Shown: positions 57,807 through 64,000 of the stretch, piece by piece
Layout of the letters: every line of letters starts with the position of its first letter
Position numbering within the stretch: position 1 is the stretch's first letter
Assembly: GCA_029239875.1 (NCBI GenBank)
Contig: JARBUD010000014.1
Span: 1-64,000, forward strand
Source of the DNA: Xanthobacteraceae bacterium
Lineage (GTDB): Bacteria > Pseudomonadota > Alphaproteobacteria > Rhizobiales > Xanthobacteraceae
DNA: 64,000 nt
Reading direction: 5' to 3'
Translations under genes and position numbers: made by a program
Notes under the pieces: model-generated
What the model saw: the letters and a program-made list of their open reading frames with translations, nothing else
What the model was told of the DNA's origin: nothing
The model's database searches: none

Positions 57807-58979
57807 ATGACCGCACCCGTGAAATCCGGACGCACCTTCTTCCTCCGCCCACAGGACATGATCGGGATCGTCATCCTCGCGATCCTCCTGCTGGTCGTGC
57901 TGCCGCTGACGCTGGACAATTTCCGCCTGCAATTCGTCGGCAAGTACCTGACCTACGCCTTCGTCGCGCTCGGCCTGGTGCTGTGCTGGGGCTATGCCGG
58001 CATCCTCTCGCTCGGCCAGGGCGTGTTCTTCGGCCTGGGCGGCTACTGCATGGCGATGTTCCTCAAGCTGGAAGCCTCCAGCGTCGAGAACACCAAGATC
58101 CAGACCACGCCCGGCATCCCGGACTTCATGGACTGGAACCAGATCACCGCCCTGCCCTGGTTCTGGGAGCCCTTCAGGAGCTTCGGCTTCACCACCATCG
58201 CCGTGGTGCTGGTGCCCGCCTTCTTCGCGCTGCTCGTCGGCTACGCCCTGTTCAAGCGGCGCGTCGGCGGCGTGTACTTCGCCATCATCACCCAGGCGCT
58301 CGCCGCGATCATGACCATCCTGATCATCGGCCAGCAGGGCTATACCGGCGGCATCAACGGCATCACCGACCTGCGCACCCTGCACGGCTGGGACATCCGC
58401 ACCGACAGCGCCAAGACCGTGCTCTACTTCGTCTGCGTGGCGCTGCTCATCGGCTGCATCCTGCTCGCCTATTACGTGAAGTCGTCCAAGCTCGGCCGCA
58501 TCCTCGTCGCCATGCGCGACAAGGAAGACCGCGTCCGCTTCTCCGGCTACGACGTCTCCTCGTTCAAGATCTTCGTTTTCTGCCTGGCGGCCTCGCTCTC
58601 GGCCATCGGCGGGGCGATGTTCACCCTGCAGGTCGGCTTCATGTCGCCCTCCTTCGTCGGCATCGTGCCCTCGATCGAGATGGTCATCTACACCGCGGTC
58701 GGCGGGCGCCTCTCCATCCTCGGCGCCATCTACGGCACGCTGCTGGTGAACTGGGCCAAGACCTCCTTCTCGGAGAGCTTCCCCGAGCTCTGGCTCTTCG
58801 GTCTCGGCGGCATGTTCATCGCCGTGGTGCTCATCTTCCCGAACGGCATCGCCGGCCTCTACCAGGTCTATGTCGCCCCGCATCTCGGCCCGCTCTTCGG
58901 CGGCGCCAAGCGCAAGGTGACGCCGCCCGCCGCCACCCCGCCGGCCGCCGGTTCGGCCGCCCCCGCAGCCGCCGAGTGA
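57807..58979 (+). CDS. urtC: Urea/amide ABC transporter permease 2
   Basis: This 390-residue LivM-type permease has about nine helices. Signatures include GLVLCWGYAGILSLGQGVFFGLGGYCMAMFLKLE, GGVYFAIITQALAAIMTILI and ILVAMRDKEDRVRFSGYDVSSFK (the ATPase contact loop). The C-terminal tail is Ala/Pro-rich (PPAATPPAAGSAAPAAAE), longer than usual. It follows urtB by 10 bp. Confidence 0.93.
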   Translation: MTAPVKSGRTFFLRPQDMIGIVILAILLLVVLPLTLDNFRLQFVGKYLTYAFVALGLVLCWGYAGILSLGQGVFFGLGGYCMAMFLKLEASSVENTKIQTTPGIPDFMDWNQITALPWFWEPFRSFGFTTIAVVLVPAFFALLVGYALFKRRVGGVYFAIITQALAAIMTILIIGQQGYTGGINGITDLRTLHGWDIRTDSAKTVLYFVCVALLIGCILLAYYVKSSKLGRILVAMRDKEDRVRFSGYDVSSFKIFVFCLAASLSAIGGAMFTLQVGFMSPSFVGIVPSIEMVIYTAVGGRLSILGAIYGTLLVNWAKTSFSESFPELWLFGLGGMFIAVVLIFPNGIAGLYQVYVAPHLGPLFGGAKRKVTPPAATPPAAGSAAPAAAE

Positions 58980-58992
58980 GGAGACGACGCTC

Positions 58993-59763
58993 ATGAACGC
59001 GCAACCCGTCATCACCGATGCGATGAACAAGGACTTCGTCCTGGCGGTGGAAGGGCTCACCGTCTCATTCGACGGCTTCAAGGCGGTCAACGACCTGTCC
59101 TTCTATGTCGACGAGAACGAGATCCGCGTCATCATCGGCCCCAACGGCGCCGGCAAGACGACGGTGCTCGACCTCATCTGCGGGCGCACCAAGGCGACCG
59201 CCGGCTCGATCAAGTTCAAGGACCGCGAGCTGACGAGGATGAAGGAGCACGAGATCGTGCGCGCCGGCATCGGCCGCAAGTTCCAGAACCCGTCGATCTA
59301 CGAGGATCTCACCGTCTTCGAGAACCTCGAGATCTCCTATCCCAAGGGCCGCTCGGTGGCGGGGGCTCTCGCCTTCCGCCGCGACGCGGCGGTCAAGGAG
59401 CGGGTGCAGGAGATCGCCGAGACCATCTTCCTCGCCGACCAGCTCGACCAGCGCGCCGAATATCTCTCGCACGGCCAGAAGCAGTGGCTGGAGATCGGCA
59501 TGCTGCTGATCCAGGACCCGGAGCTGCTCATGCTCGACGAGCCGGTCGCCGGCATGAGCGTCTCCGAGCGCAAGAAGACCGCCGAGCTGCTCAACACCAT
59601 CATCAAGAACCGCTCGGTGATCGTGATCGAGCACGACATGAAGTTCGTCGAGGACATCGCCCACAAGGTGACGGTGCTGCACCAGGGCAAGATCCTGTCG
59701 GAAGGCCCGATGGCCAAGGTCCAGGCGGACCCCAAGGTCATCGAGGTCTATCTCGGCCATTGA
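58993..59763 (+). CDS. urtD: Urea/amide ABC transporter ATP-binding protein 1
   Basis: This 256-residue LivG-type ATPase has Walker A GPNGAGKTT, the signature LSHGQKQWLEIGMLL with LSHGQ in place of LSGGQ (normal for UrtD), Walker B ELLMLDEPVAGMS and switch histidine VIEHDM. It powers import. The preceding TGAGGAG overlaps the urtC stop. Confidence 0.93.
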   Translation: MNAQPVITDAMNKDFVLAVEGLTVSFDGFKAVNDLSFYVDENEIRVIIGPNGAGKTTVLDLICGRTKATAGSIKFKDRELTRMKEHEIVRAGIGRKFQNPSIYEDLTVFENLEISYPKGRSVAGALAFRRDAAVKERVQEIAETIFLADQLDQRAEYLSHGQKQWLEIGMLLIQDPELLMLDEPVAGMSVSERKKTAELLNTIIKNRSVIVIEHDMKFVEDIAHKVTVLHQGKILSEGPMAKVQADPKVIEVYLGH

Positions 59764-59773
59764 GGAGACAGGC

Positions 59774-60463
59774 ATGCTGAACGTCTCGAACCTGCACGTC
59801 TCCTACGGCGAGAGCGAGGTGCTGCACGGCCTCGACTTCAAGGTCGCGCCCGCCGAGATCGTCGCCATCATGGGCCGCAACGGCATGGGCAAGACCACGC
59901 TCATGAAGTCGCTCATGGGCATCGTGCCGACCAAGAGCGGCAGCGTCTCGGTCGGCGAGACCGACATCACCAAGCTGAAGAGCTACGAGCGCGTCGCCAA
60001 CGGCGTCGCCTATGTGCCGCAGGGCCGCATGATCTTCTCCACCATGACGGTGCAGGAGAACATCGAGACCGGCCTGATCCCACGCGGCGAGAGCAAGGTG
60101 CCCCCCGACATCTACGAGCTGTTCCCGGTGCTGCTGGAGATGAAGGGCCGGCGCGGCGGCAACCTTTCCGGCGGCCAGCAGCAGCAGCTCGCCATCGCCC
60201 GCGCGCTCGCGACAGGGCCGAAGGTGCTGCTGCTCGACGAGCCGACCGAAGGCATCCAGCCCTCGATCATCCGCGAGATGGCCCGCACGCTGAAGCGCAT
60301 CCGCGACGAGCGCGGCCTGTCCATCGTGGTGTCCGAGCAGGTGCTCTCCTTCGCCCTCGACATTGCCGACCGCGTGCTCGTCATCGAGAATGGCGAGATC
60401 GTCCACGAGAACCTGCGCGCCGAGGTCGACGAGGCCAAGGTCGCCAAATTCCTGTCGGTCTGA
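59774..60463 (+). CDS. urtE: Urea/amide ABC transporter ATP-binding protein 2
   Basis: This 229-residue LivF-type ATPase has Walker A GRNGMGKTT, YVPQGRMIFSTMTVQENIE, signature LSGGQQQQLAIARAL and Walker B VLLLDEPTEGIQPS. The stop of urtD again lies in its TGAGGAG site. It completes a five-gene HAAT-type importer. Confidence 0.93.
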   Translation: MLNVSNLHVSYGESEVLHGLDFKVAPAEIVAIMGRNGMGKTTLMKSLMGIVPTKSGSVSVGETDITKLKSYERVANGVAYVPQGRMIFSTMTVQENIETGLIPRGESKVPPDIYELFPVLLEMKGRRGGNLSGGQQQQLAIARALATGPKVLLLDEPTEGIQPSIIREMARTLKRIRDERGLSIVVSEQVLSFALDIADRVLVIENGEIVHENLRAEVDEAKVAKFLSV

Positions 60464-60525
60464 CGGCGAGCCTGGCCCGCCGCCCGACAAGTCCAAGCCT
60501 GCCCAAGGGGAGAGTGGAGAAGAGC

Positions 60526-61755
60526 ATGCCCGATACGCTGATCAAGATCGACCTGAACCAGTCGGCCTATGACAACGACATGGTTCACAACCGCTGGCAC
60601 CCGGACATTCCGATGGTGGCGTGGGTGAAGCCGGGCGACGACTTCATCGTCGAGACCTATGACTGGACCGGCGGCTTCATCAAGAACAACGACTCGGCCG
60701 ACGACGTGCGCGACATCGACCTGTCGATCGTGCACTTCCTCTCCGGCCCCATCGGCGTGAAGGGCGCCGAGCCCGGCGACCTGCTGGTCGTCGACCTGCT
60801 CGACATCGGGGCGATCCCCGGCAACGAATGGGGCTTCAACGGCTTCTTCTCGAAGAAGAACGGCGGCGGCTTCCTGACCGACCACTTCCCGCTGGCCCAG
60901 AAGTCGATCTGGGACTTCAAGGGCATGTACACCTCCTCGCGCCACATACCGGGCGTGAACTTCGCCGGGCTGATCCATCCCGGCCTGATCGGCTGCCTGC
61001 CGGACCCGAAGCTGCTCGACACCTGGAACAAGCGCGAGGTGGACTTCATCGCCACCAACCCGACCCGCGTGCCCCCGCTCGCCAACCCGCCCTTCGCGGC
61101 GACGGCGCATATGGGCCGGCTCTTCGGCGACGCCAAGGCGAAGGCGGCGGCCGAGGGCGCCCGCACCGTCCCCCCGCGCGAGCATGGCGGCAATTGCGAC
61201 ATCAAGGACCTGTCGCGCGGCTCGAAGATCTACTTCCCGGTCTATGTCGACGGCGGCGGCCTCTCCATGGGCGACCTGCACTTCAGCCAGGGCGACGGCG
61301 AGATCACCTTCTGCGGCGCCATCGAGATGGCCGGCTGGGTGCATCTGAAGGTCGACGTGCTGAAGGGCGGCATGGCCAAGTACGGCATCAAGACGCCGAT
61401 CTTCAAGCCGTCGCCGATGACGCCCAACTACAAGGACTACCTGATCTTCGAGGGCATCTCGGTCGACGAGTACGGCCAGCAGCATTATCTCGACGTCAAC
61501 GTCGCCTACCGCCAGGCCTGCCTCAACGCCATCGAATACCTGAAGAAGTTCGGCTATTCCGGCGCGCAGGCCTATTCGATCCTCGGCACCGCACCGGTGC
61601 AGGGCCACATCTCGGGCGTCGTCGACATCCCCAACGCCTGCGCCACGCTGTGGCTGCCCACCGAGATCTTCGACTTCGACATCAACCCGACCGCCGCCGG
61701 CCCGACGAAGTTCATCGACGGCTCGGTCGACATGCCGCTTTCACCGGACCTTTAG
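60526..61755 (+). CDS. fmdA: Formamidase
   Basis: From MPDTLIKIDLNQSAYDND behind GGAGAAG the protein has 409 residues, the size of known formamidases (FmdA/AmiF-acetamidase family). Characteristic parts are HNRWHPDIPMVAWVKPGDDF, VVDLLDIGAIPGNEWGFNG and GGNCDIKDLSRGSKIYFPVYV, where the GGN-D segment forms part of the metal or active site. It hydrolyses formamide and short amides to ammonia and an acid in the cytoplasm. Its operon position with the ABC importer shows what is taken up. Confidence 0.95.
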   Translation: MPDTLIKIDLNQSAYDNDMVHNRWHPDIPMVAWVKPGDDFIVETYDWTGGFIKNNDSADDVRDIDLSIVHFLSGPIGVKGAEPGDLLVVDLLDIGAIPGNEWGFNGFFSKKNGGGFLTDHFPLAQKSIWDFKGMYTSSRHIPGVNFAGLIHPGLIGCLPDPKLLDTWNKREVDFIATNPTRVPPLANPPFAATAHMGRLFGDAKAKAAAEGARTVPPREHGGNCDIKDLSRGSKIYFPVYVDGGGLSMGDLHFSQGDGEITFCGAIEMAGWVHLKVDVLKGGMAKYGIKTPIFKPSPMTPNYKDYLIFEGISVDEYGQQHYLDVNVAYRQACLNAIEYLKKFGYSGAQAYSILGTAPVQGHISGVVDIPNACATLWLPTEIFDFDINPTAAGPTKFIDGSVDMPLSPDL

Positions 61756-61780
61756 ACCCCCCGCTTAGATGTCCGGTGCC

Positions 61781-61884
61781 GCGGGGCGATGCTTCGGCAT
61801 CGCCCCGCCTCTCTACTAGACTTCGGCGGTGCTTTTGCACCGCCCCGCTTCTCCATTAGACTTTGGCGATGCTTCGGCATCGCC
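61781..61884. repeat. Three tandem 40-bp hairpin repeats between fmdA and fmdB
   Basis: Cores begin at 61785, 61825 and 61865, exactly 40 bp apart. Each contains an 8-bp or longer stem with a four-base loop: GGCGATGC-TTCG-GCATCGCC, GGCGGTGC-TTTT-GCACCGCC and GGCGATGC-TTCG-GCATCGCC. Unit 1 extends to a 12-bp stem. The stem changes in unit 2 are compensatory, so pairing is conserved. The set may stabilise, attenuate or process the operon mRNA. Confidence 0.85.
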
Positions 61885-61921
61885 CCGCTCCTACTCCGAG
61901 GAAACGGCCGAGGAACACCTC

Positions 61922-62275
61922 ATGCCCGTCTACGAATATCAGTGCGAAAGCTGCGGCGACTTCACTGCCATGCGGCCGATGAGCGAGTACCAGGACCCGC
62001 AGCCCTGCCCGGATTGCGGCGCCTCCGCCCCGCGGGTGATGCTCACCGCGCCGCATTTCTCCGGCATGTCGCGCGAGAGCCTTGCCGCCCACGCCACCAA
62101 TGAGCGCGCCGCCAACGCGCCGATGACCACCGGCGAGTTTGCCGCGAAGAAGCACGGCTCCGGCTGCTCCTGCTGCTCCGGTATGAAGAGCCGCACCAAG
62201 AAATCCAAGACCGCGACGGCGGCGAGCGGAGCGAAGAGCTTCCCCTCCGCCCGGCCGTGGATGATCAGCCACTGA
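61922..62275 (+). CDS. fmdB: FmdB-family zinc-ribbon regulator
   Basis: The ATG at 61922 after GAGGAAC gives 117 residues. The zinc ribbon is YEYQCESCGDF..QPCPDCGAS with C8, C11, C29 and C32. The tail has a further CSCCSG cluster and a basic region (KSRTKKSKTATA). FmdB proteins accompany formamidase in several methylotrophs and act as likely regulators. It is separated from fmdA by the hairpin repeats, so the gene may be regulated separately. Confidence 0.93.
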   Translation: MPVYEYQCESCGDFTAMRPMSEYQDPQPCPDCGASAPRVMLTAPHFSGMSRESLAAHATNERAANAPMTTGEFAAKKHGSGCSCCSGMKSRTKKSKTATAASGAKSFPSARPWMISH

Positions 62276-62304
62276 TCAAAGGCGATCATCCCGTACCAAA
62301 CGAG

Positions 62305-62394
62305 CGTCATCCCGGACGGCCGAAGGCCGATCCGGGATCGCGTGCCATTTGCGGATGACGATCCCGGCTCTCGCTGCGCTCGGCCGGGATGACG
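62305..62394. repeat. Palindromic intergenic repeat, family C
   Basis: Arms CGTCATCCCGG (62305) and CCGGGATGACG (62384-62394) are perfect complements. Internal arms GGCCGAAGGCC and GATCCGGGATCG / GATCCCGGCTC give a branched hairpin. No other copy is in the window, but the layout resembles alphaproteobacterial repeats of this kind. Confidence 0.8.
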
Positions 62395-62423
62395 AAGGAT
62401 GGAAGCCGGCATCGGCGACCTGC

Positions 62424-62536
62424 GTGCTTCGAGGCCGCCCATGCGGGCGGCACCTCAGCATAAGGAAGGTCGCCCTGAGATCATCCTTGGCACCACCTCA
62501 TCCTGAGGTGCGAGCCGCAGGCGAGCCTCGAAGGAT
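62424..62536. repeat. Family A repeat halves in swapped order
   Basis: A right-half sequence (GCTTCGAGG..GGCACCTCAGCAT, about 62426-62463) comes before a left half (CCTCATCCTGAGGTGC..CTCGAAGGAT, 62496-62536). The normal order in copies 1-3 is reversed. The rest of the 329-bp gap between fmdB and ggt holds nothing else recognisable. Confidence 0.75.
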
Positions 62537-62604
62537 ACTCGCCCGGGAACGGCGGGTGCCCACTGCGTCGACATCGTAGGGCGCACAGGTTCGCCATGCG
62601 CCCC

Positions 62605-64000
62605 CTACTCCCCGATCGCCACCCCTTCGCGGCGCGGGTCGGCGGCGCCCACCAGCCCCTCCGGCCCGATCGACACCGCCTGCACGCCGGAGGTCATCGG
62701 CATCACCTTCACCTCGAATCCCAGCCCCTTCAGCCCCGGCGCCAGTTCCTCCGCCTTGGTGCCCGCCTCGAGCTCCACGGGCCCGAACCGTGCCAGCACG
62801 TTCGGCGCGGCGATGGCCTGGTCGAGCGGCAGGCCCCAGTCGAGATGGGCGATCAGGGTCTTCGCCACATAGCCGATGATCTGGCTGCCGCCGGGCGAGC
62901 CGAGCGCCAGCACCGGCTTGCCGTCCTTCATCACGATGGTCGGCGCCATGGAGGAGCGCGGGCGCTTGCCCGGCTCGACCCGGTTGGCGACGGGCACGCC
63001 GTCGCGCTGCGAGCGGAAGGAGAAGTCGGTCAGTTCGTTGTTGAGCAGGAAGCCGCCGACCATCAGCCGCGAGCCGAAGCCGGCCTCGATGGTCGAGGTC
63101 ATGGAGACGACGTTGCCGTCGCCATCGACGATGGTGATCTGCGTCGTCGAGGGCACGTCGAGCGCGGCGCCGTCGGCGCGCGGCTCGGCCATGGCGTGGT
63201 CCCAGGTCGGGTTGCCGGCCGCGACCTCGGGCAGCGCGTCGTCGCCGGCGAGCAGCTTGGCGCGCTGGCTGAGATAGTCCTTCGCCAGCAGCCCCTTGGT
63301 CGGCATCGGCACATAGTCGGCGTCCGCCATGTAGCGCTCGCGGTCGGCGAAGGCGAGGCGCGAGGCGTCGGCGATCAGCCGCCAGGATTCCGGGCTGGCC
63401 GGGCCGAGACCCTTGAGGTCGTAGGGTTCGACGAGGCCGAGGATCTGGCCGAGCGTCAGCGCGCCCGAGCTCGGCGGCCCCATGCCGCAAATGTCGAGCC
63501 CGCGATAGGCGCCGCAGACGGGGCTGCGCTCCTTCACCCGGTATTCGCGCAAGTCGCCGAGCGACAGCACGCCCGGATTGTCCGCCTCACGCACCGTGCG
63601 CACGATGTCGGCGGCGATCTCGCCGCCATAGAAGGCGTCGGCGCCGTACTGCGCGAGATGGCGCAGCGTCGCCGCATAGGCGGGGTTCTTCAGCAGCGTG
63701 CCGGCTTTGAGCGCCTCGCCATTGGCGTCGAGGAAATAGGCCCGCGCCGCCGCGTTGCGCGTCAGCGTGCCGACATCTTCAGTGATGAGCGAGGCGAGCC
63801 GCGGCGACACTTCGAAGCCGCCTTCAGCGCGGCGGATCGCCGGGCGGAAAAGCTGCGCCCAGGCGATCCTGCCGTAGCGGCGGTGGACGGTTTCCAGAAG
63901 CCGCGGCGTGCCCGGCGTGCCCACCGAGCGCCCGCCGACCACCGCGTCCATGAAGGCGAGCGGCTGGCCCTTCTCGTCCTGGAAAAGCGTGGGGGTGGCC
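62605..64000 (-). CDS. ggt: Gamma-glutamyltransferase (5' end outside window)
   Basis: The frame runs to the window edge, so the first part of the large subunit is missing; 464 residues are visible. The conserved large-subunit segment ends in GRSVGTPGTPRLLE. The autoprocessing site and catalytic threonine lie in STTQITIVDGDGNVVSMTST, at the start of the small subunit. SSMAPTIVMKDGKPVLALGSPGGSQI is a GGT hallmark. The enzyme hydrolyses or transfers gamma-glutamyl groups of glutathione, usually in the periplasm. Signal peptide status cannot be seen. Confidence 0.94.
   Translation of the reverse strand, partial: ATPTLFQDEKGQPLAFMDAVVGGRSVGTPGTPRLLETVHRRYGRIAWAQLFRPAIRRAEGGFEVSPRLASLITEDVGTLTRNAAARAYFLDANGEALKAGTLLKNPAYAATLRHLAQYGADAFYGGEIAADIVRTVREADNPGVLSLGDLREYRVKERSPVCGAYRGLDICGMGPPSSGALTLGQILGLVEPYDLKGLGPASPESWRLIADASRLAFADRERYMADADYVPMPTKGLLAKDYLSQRAKLLAGDDALPEVAAGNPTWDHAMAEPRADGAALDVPSTTQITIVDGDGNVVSMTSTIEAGFGSRLMVGGFLLNNELTDFSFRSQRDGVPVANRVEPGKRPRSSMAPTIVMKDGKPVLALGSPGGSQIIGYVAKTLIAHLDWGLPLDQAIAAPNVLARFGPVELEAGTKAEELAPGLKGLGFEVKVMPMTSGVQAVSIGPEGLVGAADPRREGVAIGE

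Noticed and set aside
61785-61884. CRISPR-like periodicity at the 40-bp hairpins
   Set aside because: There are only three units, the whole unit is repeated rather than repeats separated by unique spacers, and no cas genes are present.

Overview
The window is a GC-rich stretch of alphaproteobacterial chromosome. The block carB-greA-LpcC-like glycosyltransferase-Lrp-trxB-LysR (LsrB type), a fused mrpAB gene, DUF992 and DUF2380 proteins, and families of palindromic intergenic repeats all point to Hyphomicrobiales (Rhizobiales). The combination of amide/urea use with these repeats would suit a Xanthobacteraceae-like genus such as Ancylobacter or Starkeya, but that genus-level guess is inference. 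No prophage, insertion sequence, CRISPR array or replication origin was seen.

Layout. 1-8.2 kb: 3' end of carB, greA, an LPS-core glycosyltransferase, then a minus-strand operon of Lrp regulator, GT8 glycosyltransferase, methyltransferase and ELM1-like protein, divergent from trxB-lsrB. 8.2-13.9 kb: small exported proteins, a candidate small RNA, aspartate aminotransferase, a GST and a PQQ-type sugar dehydrogenase. 14.0-18.4 kb: iron-acquisition block (PiuC hydroxylase, TonB siderophore receptor, Sel1-repeat protein). 18.6-22.4 kb: a glycine-rich repeat protein, a lipid kinase and a SIMPL protein. 22.8-24.3 kb: a CAT-anticodon tRNA followed by a BRCT protein and a BrnT/BrnA toxin-antitoxin pair. 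24.4-28.1 kb: NMT1/SsuA-type ABC transporter co-transcribed with a homocysteine S-methyltransferase homologue. 28.1-36.6 kb: LemA/TPM operon, ilvD, PhnA-like protein, MscS channel, UvrD-like helicase and a small XRE regulator. 36.7-42.8 kb: seven-subunit Mrp (Pha) cation/proton antiporter with fused MrpAB. 42.8-50.5 kb: orphan hybrid kinase, AcoR-like sigma-54 activator divergent from an aldehyde dehydrogenase plus DUF779 protein. 50.7-62.3 kb: a two-component system whose kinase is fused to an NCS1-like permease, divergent from a urea/short-chain-amide ABC transporter, formamidase and FmdB. 62.6-64 kb: gamma-glutamyltransferase, cut by the window end.

The most interesting unit is 50.7-62.3 kb. 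A transporter-like membrane domain, a cysteine-rich module, a histidine kinase and a receiver lie in one polypeptide with a LuxR-type partner overlapping its 3' end. A perfect 7-4-7 palindrome sits in the divergent promoter region before the amide transporter and formamidase genes. This reads as an amide/urea-sensing circuit in which a former permease became the receptor. Other signals worth checking are a symmetric nested dyad before the mrp operon, three tandem 40-bp hairpin repeats between fmdA and fmdB, and a candidate sRNA beside lsrB.
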